Under the pieces are notes generated by a model. It had not been told where the DNA came from, made no database searches, and saw only the letters and a program-made list of their open reading frames with translations. Below are positions 22,454 to 34,200 of a stretch of 64,000 bases of DNA, one piece after another. Position numbers and translations under genes: made by a program. The DNA is from Jacaranda mimosifolia. Lineage: Eukaryota > Streptophyta > Magnoliopsida > Lamiales > Bignoniaceae. The stretch covers positions 29,001,032-29,065,031 of the forward strand of contig CM032125.1 of assembly GCA_018894105.1 (NCBI GenBank), read 5' to 3'. Position 1 is the first letter of the stretch, and each line of letters begins with the position of its first letter.

Positions 22454-23801
22454 ATGACTTACTATCATTTTAAAATTAATAAAATATACATATATTTTAA
22501 AAAATAATTTTTAAACATAAAAAATATAAATCAATTATCTTTTCAACCTTATACATATATACTCCAATAATTACTTTTCAACAATTCATTTAAATTTATT
22601 TTTATTTTCGTTTCAAAATTATAACAACATTTATAATTTTAAAAATAAAAAATAAAAAAGAGTCCTGAACGTAAAAGCAAACGCCTCGTAAGTCGCCATC
22701 TGCGGGGCGGCTCACGCCACGTTGATTTTCTCATGTGTTAGTTCTGGTCGCATCCGCTTTCCTTCTCCCCCTCCACCCTTCATTTTTTCATTTTTTTATA
22801 AGTTAAAATATTTTAACAGCATACCAAGTGAAAACGATATATGTCCATTTTAAATTGCTTGATAATTTATTTATTTATTTTTTGTTATAACTAATTAATA
22901 TTTTATTTGCTTAATCACTATACAAAATATAATATTAACTAGTAACAAAAAAATAAGTGACAATATAAAAATTATTGTTAATGACATATATTAAGTAGAA
23001 ATAAGTTTTATTTGTTATGATATTTTTTTTAAATGATAAAATTTTTTGTTTTGTCACGATATGACTTAATAGCAATAAGAACTAACATTTCAATTTATTA
23101 TCATTAATAATTATCAACACACCTATATAGTGAAAACTTAGTGCCAACAAAAATTGTCACTATAATTTGTGATTAAGTACTCATTTTCAATAGATTATCA
23201 CAATAGATATGTTACTAATTATCAATAGTGACAAGACAATTTGAACACTATTTTTATCACTTTAAATTTGTAAAAATTATTAAGGTGACAATAATTTTTT
23301 TTTTTGTCATTTAATCTATATAATTAGCGACAACTGATTTTGTATTGTTATTTACTATTTTTCACCAGCTTTCCTTTTTCTTGTTGTGAATTTTTTTTTT
23401 TCATTTCCTTTAATTTTACGGATGAATCAATTTATATGTCCTCTTGCTTATGTTTGGCTCTCTATTAATTAGCCAATCAGCAAATTACTATTTGATATTC
23501 TTTTTGCAAGATGTATTGACAGAAAGTAATTTAGAATGGTTAATCATTATAATCTAATTAAGAGATTTTGTCCGGACAGTAGGGGTTCTTTTCTACTTTT
23601 TATATAATTGTTTCAACATATATTTCTACCATATTTTTATTTTCATTATGAAGAGTTTCTTTAGAAAAAAACCAAATTTTTTTTTTGGTCATATTAAAAA
23701 AAATTGAAACTCCTCAAAATAACTTGTTCGGCTAAACTTTTTATGCTAAATGATAAATATTTAATTCTAATATAGGACTTTGCAGATGTGATCCATTTTC
23801 A

Positions 23802-24355
23802 TCTTAATTAAAAACTTAGGCCAAAATTTGTATGGTTAATCAGGAGTAGTCTACGTTGCAATTTTAATTATACATGCCTCATGTAAAGAATGTACTTAAT
23901 TTGAACTGTTTGATTTAAAATGTAAAATCATAACCTTTCATTTTAATGATTAATTGGTAGTATAATCATTACACTTAACTACTACCCGTACAATTGATTG
24001 ATGGTTGGTTCTGATTGTATATTAATGGTTCATTATACTAAAAAAGTGAGGATCAGTAATAAAATTTTATTATTAAAAATTTATTTAATTAAACCAAATT
24101 CTTTAATTTTCTATCAAAAACCCAGAAAGCTCAAATTAAAATTTAATCGTCCCTGTTTAGTGTTTTTTGCAATTTCTTTCTCCACCAACAGCGCCTCACA
24201 ATTTTCTTCTCCATCACGGGCGGCGTGCAATTTCCTTCACCACCGCAAGTAATTTTTCCGTTCCTCTCTTCGTCCCCTCAGATTATGTTTGTTTTCCGTC
24301 TCACCCCTTTTTCTATTGCCTTAGGTAAATCTACTTATATATGTACACACACACA
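23802..24355. other. anonymous AT-rich flank
   Basis: No gene or element is recognised. It begins directly at the outer LTR edge, where tctta would be the right-hand target duplication of the retroelement pair. The left-hand partner lies outside the window. A short C-rich stretch at 24170-24250 gives no convincing reading. Confidence 0.4.
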
Positions 24356-24749
24356 CTAGCATGTTCTTGGTGCGATGCACCAAAAAGAATTCTAAGATTT
24401 GAATAATTTATGCTATAAGTAATATTTATTTTATTTAATTCTAAGAGTACTTGCTTATAAATATTTTTAAAAATATAAACTTATTTAATGAGATTAAATT
24501 ATGATAATATATATTTATTGGATTATCTTATGATATAGAATTCTATATTGTAATTTTAGATGAACACAACATATTATTTTGATTATAATAGATAAGTTGA
24601 TCGTATTAAAAGAAAATATAAAAAATAAATAAATAATCATTGAAGTTTTTTTAATTGAATTAAAAAACTCAAAATTCTAAGAATTTTATATTTGGACAAA
24701 ATTGCACAATTAGATAAGCACAAAATTGTGCTATATATAATAGTATAGA
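24356..24749 (-). mobile_element. small non-autonomous Helitron (394 bp)
   Basis: On the minus strand the element begins TCTATACTATTATATATAG, a common plant Helitron start, and is preceded by A. It ends with the hairpin GGTGCATCGCACC, about 10 nt spacing, and CTAG followed by T. The insertion between A and T without target duplication, the TC start, the 3' hairpin and the CTAG end are the defining Helitron features. No Rep/helicase coding is present, so it is non-autonomous. Confidence 0.72.
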
Positions 24750-24785
24750 TATTAATATATTATATATATGCTTCTGACTATCCCT

Positions 24786-24800
24786 CCCCCCCCCCCCCCC
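24786..24800. repeat. poly-C tract of 15 bases
   Basis: An uninterrupted run of C (part of tccctccccc and the following ten C) lies about 60 bp before the plastid insertion begins. Confidence 0.95.
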
Positions 24801-24861
24801 TCAATTTATTCTTAAAATGACATTGTTTTCTATAATTTTATGCTTAAATATCTTATACTTT

Positions 24862-25204
24862 GTGATAGCAATGTTAAGTTTTCGGTTCACATAATGAAAT
24901 TCTTTTTGTAGATTCATCTGTAATTCTTTGATTTCTCGCGGTCTACTTTCGATTAATAATTTTGGAAATCCCATAAAGATTATGATCTAGATCAAATCGA
25001 TTCTTTTTTGAATCTCTATACAGGCAATTCCCTCGACACCGGAAGATATTCTCATATTCTTTTGTACATAATTTTTGGTAAAATTTCTTATTTTTTGATC
25101 ATCTTATAGACCTTTAGAATAATTTTTTGGTTGTGAAAACCAAAGGGAATGATGACTTTATGTTGTACCAAGTCTGAAACTAAGTGGATTTTTTTTTGTC
25201 CCAT
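24862..25204 (-). pseudogene. rps3: rps3, 5' fragment (plastid-derived)
   Basis: This is the N-terminal half of plastid ribosomal protein S3. The start codon is at 25202-25204 (ATGGGACAAAA). Recognisable segments are RLGTTQSHHSLWF and QPKNYS, then [38 protein letters not shown] and [20 protein letters not shown]. An in-frame stop falls in the GLQEDQKI region (GL*DDQKI). The gene is cut by the left edge of the insertion after about 110 codons. Confidence 0.92.
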
Positions 25205-25666
25205 ACTAACCCACTACTATACACATCATGATATAACATAGCTGTCTTTTTCCATTTATGCTTTTTTAACGAATATATCATTTCATATTCATCTTCATAG
25301 TCATATTCATCTAAAGATACATCTTTCACTACAATAGTTATATGACAGGTAGTTCTTTTTATCGCACAACTATGTCATCGAGCTCGAGGTTTTAATTTCT
25401 TCGTGATAGTACCCTCATTAATCTCAGCTTTACTAATTACCAAATTGACTTCATCGGGACCCATATTGTAATTAGCGTTTGCTGTTGCAGAATAAACCAA
25501 TTTAAAAATGTGATAACATGCTCTATAGGGCATGAGTTCTAGTATCATAATTGTTTCCTCATAGGAACGTTTGCGAATTTGATCAATTACTCTTCTTGCT
25601 TTGTCAGCAGATAGAGATATATGTCGACCTACAGTGCATACTTCGATTTTTTTTCTTCTTTAGCAT
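25190..25666 (-). pseudogene. rpl22: rpl22 (plastid-derived, broken)
   Basis: Plastid ribosomal protein L22. The start codon is at 25664-25666 (ATGCTAAAGAAG). An extra A in the early poly-A run shifts the frame. Later segments are clear: [60 protein letters not shown] and KKLKPRAR. A stop then replaces the next Gly codon. Its 3' end overlaps the start of rps3, as in plastomes. Confidence 0.92.
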
Positions 25667-25729
25667 ACGGCTTCTCTCTTACTAATGAACATAAGTACCT
25701 ATCTATTCTATATGTTTTTTAAGATAAGA

Positions 25730-26006
25730 TTAATGACAAGATCTATTATTGCTTTTTGCATGTCTCCGTAAATTTAAAGTAGGAACAAATTCTCCCAATT
25801 TGTGACCTATCATATGATCTGTTAGATAAATAGGCAAATGTTGCTTACCATTATGAATAGCAACCGTATGACTGATCATTTTGGGTATAATGGTAGATGC
25901 ACGAGACCAAGTTACAATTATTTCCTTTTCTGCTTTTTTCTTAAGCTTATCAAATTTTCGTAATAGATGATTCGCTATAAAAGATTTTTTTTAGTGAATG
26001 TATCAC
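25730..26006 (-). pseudogene. rps19: rps19 (plastid-derived, broken)
   Basis: Plastid ribosomal protein S19. It begins with the usual GTG start (26004-26006). One A is missing from the following A run, which shifts the frame. The rest reads [60 protein letters not shown] and [16 protein letters not shown]. The length (277 bp) is near the usual 279. Confidence 0.93.
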
Positions 26007-26196
26007 AACTTACTCTTATTTTTTTTGTTGTTGTAAAGACAAAGAAAGAAATTTGATTTTCTCGCCTATTTACTAAGGCAACGAACAATCAAATTATCAC
26101 TATATTTATTCCTTTTTCTACTTCTTCTTCTAAGTACAGGATAACCCCAAGGGGTTGTGGGTTTTTTTTCTACCAATTGGGGCTCTTCCTTCACCA

Positions 26197-26231
26197 TATA
26201 AACCCTGTAGACCATCCCCATCGGGTTTATA
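26197..26231. other. micro-inversion inside rpl2 exon 2
   Basis: On the plus strand the bases aaccctgtagaccatcccca appear here. That is the coding-strand sequence for NPVDHP, although the gene runs on the minus strand. The segment is bounded by the inverted 9-mers tataaaccc (26197-26205) and gggtttata (26223-26231). Flanking rpl2 is in normal orientation. This fits a fold-back template switch. Confidence 0.75.
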
Positions 26232-26618
26232 ACTACTCCTCTTGCTACAGGACACTTACCTAGCCAATGCTTGCATTTAGCTCTACCCAAATTTTTCTGG
26301 TTTGCCCCAACATTCTCCACTTGTTTGACTTTTGCCAATCATTTTTTGGATATCAAACAGATCTTCCCAGAAGGTAATTTTAATGTGGCCGATTTCCCTT
26401 TTTTGCAATCAGTTTCGCTACAGCATACCCTGCTCTAACTAATTGTCCACCCTTTCCAAGTGTGATTTCTATGTTATGTATGGCCGTACCTAAGGGCATA
26501 CCAGTTGAAGTAGATTCTTCTTTTTGATCAATCAAAACCCCTTCCCAAACTGTACAAGCTTCTTCTAGAGCATTCGACTTTCTAGATGTATATGATAATA
26601 TCTATACAAATGGATCTT

Positions 26619-26636
26619 ATATATATATATATATAT
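26619..26636. repeat. (AT)n microsatellite in the rpl2 intron
   Basis: About nine AT units within the group II intron remnant of rpl2. Confidence 0.9.
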
Positions 26637-27592
26637 TACAATGAAGTACCACATGGGTTGATATCTATATGAATCCAAATCTGCCGCATTATTCATAGTA
26701 TGATCTTCTACATTATAGGTCTTCCCATTCCGTCATCTCGCTTATGTTCTTCATGCAGCATTCAGACTGAATGACTCTATGAAATTACATTGATACTTCC
26801 ACATATTATGGCTAACGTAGGAGACATCTCTATTTCTCCCCAGGGAATCTTTAGAATTCTCATTAGCTTAGCTTTTAATTCGTTTTTTACCATCAAATGA
26901 AATGTGAATAACCCATCCTCCTCTCTTTGAAAGAAGGGGCATTTCCAATTTTGTCGGTGCTTGAAACAATTTTATCTTTTCCATATTACTATATCTCTAG
27001 AGTCAATAATTATATATAAGGAACTACCAAACTCAATCACTTGCTACTGTTATTCTTCAGTTTTTTTTTATTGAGGTTTATCCTATAGAGGTACTCAAAT
27101 TGGATAAGTGATTGATTTTCAGGTTTCATCGCAAACCTAATTGGTTACTTCCAATTACGTAAATCAATAGTTCAAACCGCACTCCAAGGTAGGGCATTTT
27201 CCATTTTTATAGGAACTTCTGTACTAGAAACATTGGTATCTCCAATTATAGCCCCTCTGGGGATGTAAAATATATCTCTTCTCACCATCCCTATAGTGTA
27301 TGAGACAAATATATGCATTTCGATTAAGGTTGTATTCTATGGTTACGATTTTACCATATATGTCCTTTTCATTATGTTGAAAACTGATTTTATGGTATAG
27401 ATGCTTATGACCTCCCTTTCTATATCTTGCGGTAATGATTCCTCTAACATTACAACCCTTACCACAATGATGTTGTCCATAGATCAAATTATTTTATGGA
27501 TTGAATTTCACTTGACTATCTACGGTTCCATTTCGTGTGCTTGGGATAAAAGTTTTGTATAAATATATCACCATGCTATTAAGTATTTTGAT

Positions 27593-27872
27593 TTAAGTTC
27601 TTTTCTTTTTAAGAGGTGGAATAGAATAATCCGATTGAAGCGTAATGATCATACATTTGTAATGCATTGTATGTCCCATAATAGGTCCCATTCTTCCACC
27701 CTTTCCCAAAAGTCGATGACTATTCATAGCAATTACCTTGACACCAAAGAAGAGTTCGACCTAATGCTTTAGTTTTGTCCTAGTTGATCCTGATTCGATA
27801 TTGCAATATATTGATTTTTCCCCAATAACCAATACTGTTGTCTGTAAATACTGCATATTTGATTCCATCCAT
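27593..27872 (-). pseudogene. rpl23: rpl23 (plastid-derived, broken)
   Basis: Plastid ribosomal protein L23, starting MDGIKYAVFTD (27870-27872) and ending at a TAA (27593-27595). Recognisable parts are LLGKNQY, then [27 protein letters not shown] and MIITLQ. The length of 280 bp, against 282 in plastomes, and the EIKHW region changed to ALG point to small indels and stops. Confidence 0.92.
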
Positions 27873-28036
27873 ATATCTATTTTCTTCCTTATGAGTTCTA
27901 GTCTCAATAAGAATACTAGTTCTTACTATTTATATATTATGATATAAATATACCACACCAATTTATTATGTATGGATGATGAGATTCCATTGATATAGAG
28001 CCAATTCTAATATACTTATTGGATAGTCCCATTGGC

Positions 28037-28061
28037 GTGATCTAGTAGGAATTGAACCTAT

Positions 28062-28094
<33 letters not shown>

Positions 28095-28110
28095 ATTCAG
28101 CCATGGATGC
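28037..28110 (-). pseudogene. trnI-CAU: trnI-CAU (plastid-derived, mutated)
   Basis: The minus strand from 28110 reads GCATCCATGGCTGAATGG and continues through the CAU anticodon loop (ACTCATAAT) to TTCAATTCCTACTAGAT. The 3' acceptor strand (TAGATCA) no longer pairs properly with the 5' GCATCCA. It lies between rpl23 and ycf2, as in the plastome. Confidence 0.92.
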
Positions 28111-29617
28111 TTAGCGGGGGTTCTTGTACATGGTGAATAACCAAATTCCAATTAAAATGAAATATTTAGGATAAATCAATGCAATTTAGGTGGAATCAAT
28201 GAAAGGATATCAATTCAAATCCTGGATTTTCGAATTAAGGGAGATATTGAGAGAGATCAAGAATTCTCGCTATTTCTTAGATTCATAGACCTAATTCAAT
28301 TCAGTAGGGGTCTTTCATTCACATTTTTTCCACCAAAAATTTTATTTAAAGCTCTTTGACCCTAAATTTTGAGTATCCTACTTTGACGCAATTCACAGGG
28401 TTCAACAAACAATCGATATTTCACAATCAAAGGTGTAATACTCTTTGTAGTAGCGGTTCTTAGATATCGTATTAACATTTGAAATATGGTCGAAAGAAAA
28501 AATCTCTATTTAAAGGGGATTCTTCCTATACCTATGAATTCCATTGGACCCAGAAATGATACATTGGAAGAATCGATTGGGTCTTCCAACGTCAATAGGT
28601 TGATTGTTTTGCTCTTGTATCTTCTAAAAGGAAAAAAGATTTCTGAGAGTTGTTACTTGAATTCGAAAGAGAGTACTTGGAGTTTTCCCCATAACTAAAA
28701 AGTGTAGCATGCCTGAATCTAACTAGGGTTTGCAGTGGTGGAGGAACTGGATCAGAAAAAAGAGGGATTCTGGTTGTAAGATATCTAATAAAACCGTCGC
28801 TGGAATTGAGATCTTATTCAAAGAGAAAGATATCAAATATCTGGAGTTTTCTTTTGTACATTATATGGATGATCCGATCTACAAGGACCATGATTGGGAA
28901 TTATTTAATCATCTTTCTATGGGAAAGATGCGAAATAGAATCAACTTGAATTTGGGACCGTTGTTCGAAATATTAGGGAACACTGGATTTCTTATTTCAT
29001 GTCTGTTTTTCATGAAAAAAATACCAATTGAAGTGGAGGGTTTCTTCAAACAACAAAGGGCTGGATCAACTATTCAATCAAATGATATTGAGCATGTTTC
29101 CCATCTCTTTTCAAGAAACAAGTGGGCTAGTTCTTCACAAAATTGTGCTCAATTTCATATGTGGCAATTTTGCAAAGATCTCTTCATTAGTTGGGGAAAG
29201 AATCCGCATTCATCAATTTTTTTGATGAATGTATCAAGAGAGAATTTGATTTGGTTAGACAATGTGTGGTTGGTAAACAAGGATCGGTATTTTAGGAAGG
29301 TACGTAATGTATCATCAAATATTCAATATGATTCCACAAGATCCAGTTTCATTCAAGTAATGAATTCTACCCAACTCAAAGGATCTTCTGATCAATCCAG
29401 AGATCATTTGGATTCCATTAGTAATGAGGATTCAAAATATCACATATTGATCAATCAAAGAGAGATTCAACCACTAAAAGAAAGATCAATTTTTTACGAT
29501 CCTTCATTTCTTCAAACGGAAGGAACAAAGATAGAATCAGATCGATTCCCAAAATGCCTTTCTGGATATTCCTCAACGTCCCGGCTATTCACGGAATATG
29601 AGAAGTAGATGATTAAT

Positions 29618-30099
29618 CTTTCTTTTGTCCCTTCCAAGCGATTGAAAAATAAAGAACTAGCTAATATATTCAAGATAATTACGTATTTACAAAATACTAT
29701 CTCAACTCATCCTATTTAATTAGATTCGGGGTGTGATAGTGTTATGAAGGATGAACCGGATATGGACAGTTCCAATAAGATGATTAATCATTTGCTTCCA
29801 AAAGAAATCGAAGAATTTCTTGAGAATCCTACAAGATCGGTTCGTTCTTTTTTCTCTGATGGATGGTCTGAACTTCATCTGAGTTCGAATCCTACTGAAA
29901 GGTCCACTAGAGATCAAAAATTGTTAAAGAAACAAGACTTTCTTTTGTCCCATCCAGGTGATCGAAATATAAAGAAGTGGTTAATATATTCAAGATAATT
30001 ACGTATTTACAAAATACTCTCTCAATTCATCCTATTTCATCAGATCCGGGGTGTGATAGGGTTCTGAAGGATGGACTGGATATGGATAGTTCCGATAAG
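29618..30099 (+). repeat. duplicated 162-bp block in ycf2
   Basis: Block 29618-29779 (ctttcttttgtccc to tccaataag) recurs as 29938-30099. In ycf2 proteins this block ([20 protein letters not shown]) occurs once, after the [16 protein letters not shown] segment. Here an extra copy stands before [14 protein letters not shown]. The two copies differ at many positions, so the duplication is not recent or has diverged. Confidence 0.85.
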
Positions 30100-31222
30100 A
30101 TTTCGTTCTTGAACAAAAATTTATTTTTTTATTTATTTCATCTATTCCATGACCGGAACAGGGGAGGATACATGTTACACCATGATTTTGAATCAGAAGA
30201 GAGATTTCAAGAAATGGTAGATCTATTCACTCTATCAATAACCAAGTTAGATTTGGTGCATCATAAGAGATTTGCCGTTTCTATTGATTCATATGGATTG
30301 GATCAAAAATAATTCTTGAAGGAGGCTAGGGATGAATTGAAAAAGAAATCTTTATTGGTTCTACCTCCTTTTTTTTTTTTTGGAGAGAATGAATCTTTTT
30401 CTCGAAGGATAAAAAAAATGGGTCTGGATTTGCTGCGGGAATGATTTGGAAGATTCAAAATCAAAAATAGTAGTATTTGCTAGCAACATAATAATGGAGG
30501 CAGTCAAGCAATATAGATTGATCCAAAATCTAATTCAAATCCAATATAGTACATATGGGTACATAAGAAATGTATTGAATCAATTTTTTTTAATGAATAG
30601 ATCCGACTGCAACTTCATATGTGGAATTCAAAGGGATCAAATAGAGAAGGATACTCTAAATCATAGAACTCTAATGAAATATAGATCAAACAACATATAT
30701 CGAATTTGAAATAGAGTCAAAAGAAATGGTTTGATCCTCTTATCTTGATTTCTCGAATTGAGAGATCTATGAATTGGGATCCTGATGTATATAGAAACAA
30801 ATGGTCCAATGGGAGTACGAATTTTTAGGAACGTTTTGTTTCTAAGCAAAATAGCCATTTTCAAATAGTGTTCGATTGATTGCACATTAATCAATATTCG
30901 ATTGATTGGTCTGAGGTTATCGACAAAAAAGATTTGTCTAAGCCGCTTTGTTTCTTTTTGTCCAAGTCACTTTTTTTTTGTCCAAGTTGCTTTTCTTTTT
31001 GTCTAGCTCACTTCCTTTTTTCTGTGTGAGTTTCAGGAATATCCCCATTCATAGGCTCGAGATCTATACTATAAATTGAAAGGTCTGAATGATCAACTTT
31101 GCAATAAGTTGTTATAACGATGGGTCTTCAAATTGTTCATTTGAAAAATGAAAACCCTTCTTATTAGATGATCATGATACTTCCCAACAATCGAAATTCT
31201 TGATCAATGGAGGAACACCTTT

Positions 31223-34200
31223 TGTAACACCCCTAAAGTTCGGCATTTTGAATAAATAAGGATTTAGAAATTAAGATAATAATTGATCGAATTTTAAGGC
31301 TTGAGGGAATAAATAAAAAGGACTTGATTGCCAAAGTTTTAGAAGTTTTGGGGGTCAATGCGGGAAAAATAAAAGTTTGAAGATCTCAAAATAAATTTGT
31401 TTGGACTTGATTGTCCAAAAGCAGGAATTCTGGGGGTCAAAATGCAATAAATAAAAGTTGGAGGACTCAATTGAAGGCCAGGGACTAAAATGAAGGCGGT
31501 TAAAACTTTTTGGGGTGGAAATGAAGTCGGCCAAAACTTTTGGGGCTGAATTGAAAAGGCTGGAAAGTATTTTCATATATATAGAGTAGAGGATAAACTT
31601 TTGTCAAATTCTCAAAAATGGCCTAAAGTTATCCCCACCGGCGAATCACCGGAAAAACACCGCGAAACCCAAAACTAAAGCTATGGTTGGGTTTCTCTGG
31701 CTGAGAGGAGCACAACCATACCAAACTTACCCAAAAATAACCGATGAAATCGCTAAAAAATGGAGGGCGACGGCGAGCTCACGGCGCGGTGGCGGTTCCG
31801 CCACTTCCGGCAGCGGGAAGTGGCTGTGATTGGGTGGTTTTTGGTCGTGAGCAAATGGGTAGGCTAGTGGTAGGTCCAATTTTAGGTTTTATGATGCGGC
31901 GGTGGCGGAATTGGCGTTGGTTGTTGGCGGTGGAGGTTAGGGTTGGCCGCCACTTTAAGCGGCCAATTGACTGGCCTACGGTGGTCGGAATTAGGAATTG
32001 GTTGGGGCATCTTGCTCGCCGTGGTGAGACGTACAGGATGGTGGTGTTTGTTCTCGTTTCTGGAGACGGCGCGTGGAGCTCTGGTGGCGGCTTGTGGGCA
32101 GCTTTTTCAAAATTTAATTCCGGACTTGTCTGGACCAGCTTTGGCGTAAGATTAGATCCCGGTTCAACCCAATTTGGTTAAATTTCAATAATCGAATTTT
32201 GATTCGATTAAATTGTTGAATGTAGTTGGATTTTCGGTCGAAGCTGATTGCGCTTAGAATTAAGATTGTTAAGCTAGGATTTAGTTAGGGTTGTAGATTG
32301 ATTTTGTAATTAATCTAGTAATGAGTTTAATCGATTTGGAGGAATTATTAGATTGTTGTGAAGACCTTAAATAAGATTTTGACAACCCGTTTATCGGCTT
32401 GTCGAGTTAAGAACTATGATAAGTGGTTACCTTGCACAGTTGAATGTGACATGGAATTGAGAATTGTGATTGAGAAATCATAATCAATATTGGGTTTAAA
32501 TTATGCAATCTGAACTTTAAGTCAGTTGGGAAATGAGATTATAGATTGTTTAAATATCTAAGAATTATTAGGGCTATATCAGAATACCCTAAGCTTGATA
32601 ATGATGTTCATTGTGCTTATAGTGAAGACTCAAAAGATTGATGAAATGATAACTCGAGTTATTTTATGACAGTGCTCTCGATTTGAATAAGAAGCCAGAA
32701 CCTTAGTGATTATGCGATTAAGAATTCCTCGACATTTTCCAGGTGAGTTTACATTAGCTTTCTTGCTGGGGAAAGAACATATGTGCTGGTTATTATGCCT
32801 TGCTGCTTGGTTCTATTTGTGTTAAGATTCGATGATCAATACGTGTTCGTTCTATGCTGTTCTTTAGCTCTCACGGTCACTTGGTTAGTTTATTTCTTAT
32901 CTTGTACTTTTACATTGATACATGTATATCATCTCTATTTGGCTTCCCTTCTGCTAAAAATTATCATTTACCTATGTAGTATTGACTTGCTACTCTTGAA
33001 TTCTTTCAGCAGTTAGTTGGATTTCTCTTATCCTTATCTGTAATCCTTGGACAATTTGTACTTAAGTTCCCTCACCTATTTTATATGATTGATTCCGCAC
33101 CCCACCACTTACTTCCATCCAAGTTCTGATAAAGTTAATTGTTTATGAAAATAGCACTCCACATCTCCCTTTTTCACTGAGCATTTTTATTGATATTAAT
33201 TAATTTCGCTTTATCTAAAGTTGGCGATTGTGTTGAGGAAGCTTAAAAGTGATTTTGAAATATATGTTATTATCGCCATATCTATCTTGAAATAAGCCTG
33301 GGGCTGAATTAATGATTTCGTGTTAACATAGCGACTTGATGTGTTCAGTGAAATGCTGTTGGTCATGTTAAGTGATAATAGTAAAAGTGTTTAATACCCT
33401 CGGGTGTGGGTCCTGGGATCGGTTACGAAAGGTGACCGGCAGAACGGACTGACAGTGACAGACCTTTCGGCTGATACCCGTGCACGATGCACATATAATC
33501 CCTACTCAGTAGGCTAGCTGGAGGTAGCTGTCTATGAGCGGGATCAGACATCTAGCTAGCCATGTCCAGTGAGTGATTAAGTGTTCGAGCCGATCACTCG
33601 GTACTTTGGAGGAATAAGGATTTTCGTGTTTTCGAAAGTAGAGTGAGATGGTAGGAGAACCACCAACAACAAAAGTGTGAAAGTGATTATTAATTTTATC
33701 TTTCATTTGAAACTCGAATATTTGATACAAACTCAGTGATTGTTCAAGTGATATGTCGACCCCTTGTGGTCGTAATCGTGATTTAAAATTTCCCTGTGAG
33801 AGTTAGTGAATTTGTGAAGTCTCATCACTGGTATGGGATGGTGGTGAGATGGATCACTCTAAATTTTGATTAAAATGTTCTCTCACAGCTCTTGGGAATA
33901 AATGTACCTCTACTTGTCTCTTATATAATGATTATGAGGTTGCTACCTTGTGGTTATTGTTAAATTATCTCACTAAGTCATTCGGACTTACGTTGTTATT
34001 ATTGTTCTTCGTTTTACCCCCAGATAAGAACAAGTGTTGAAGATAAACTAGCCCAGCCACACATGAGCCAATGAGGGTGATAGAAGTGCCAAGTGTGATT
34101 TGAAATATTTCGGCTCAAAAGTAAGTATCTGATGGAGATGGTTGTAGGATTTAATTAATTTGAAACTTTTGAGAAGTGTATTTTCTGTTGCGAGACTAAC

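Larger units (their letters stand above)
7814..23801 (-). mobile_element. Tat-clade Ty3/gypsy retrotransposon, copy 2
   Basis: The second element of the head-to-tail pair runs from its 5' LTR (19514-23801) through primer-binding site, gag, PR, RT, RH, shortened integrase, tandem repeats and opposite-strand ORF to the shared central LTR. The internal region (12147-19513) is 7,367 bp against 7,560 bp in copy 1. Most of the difference is a 241-bp deletion in integrase. Every coding part is interrupted. Many differences between the copies are C/T or G/A transitions, as expected for methylated, silenced plant repeats. Confidence 0.88.
19514..23801 (-). repeat. 5' LTR of copy 2 (4,288 bp)
   Basis: It starts TGATGAGGG two bases from the primer-binding site and ends CA at 23800-23801. 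There similarity to the other LTRs stops and unrelated flank (tctta) begins, giving the outer edge of the pair. Relative to the central LTR it lacks about 46 bp near 23580. It shares all three MITE-like insertions with the central LTR. Confidence 0.87.
26066..27574 (-). pseudogene. rpl2: rpl2 with group II intron (plastid-derived, broken)
   Basis: Plastid ribosomal protein L2. Exon 1 is ~27183-27574 ([40 protein letters not shown]). The intron starts at 27182 with GTGCGG, and exon 2 is ~26066-26505 ([29 protein letters not shown]). Early in exon 1 the codons for SNPRNN read FNP* and so contain a stop. Exon 2 has an extra A in the poly-A run of RKK. The conserved NPVDHPHGGGEGRA region is destroyed by a ~35-bp inversion (26197-26231). 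Confidence 0.93.

Noticed and set aside
1..23801. CRISPR or bacterial-type repeats
   Set aside because: The repeats are LTRs, MITEs and an 80-bp minisatellite in a plant nuclear context; there are no regularly spaced unique spacers.
31744..32181. 145-codon GC-rich frame inside ycf2
   Set aside because: It lies in the solo-LTR-like insert, is Gly/Arg/Trp-rich with no known motif, and its openness follows from GC bias of an LTR leader-like stretch.
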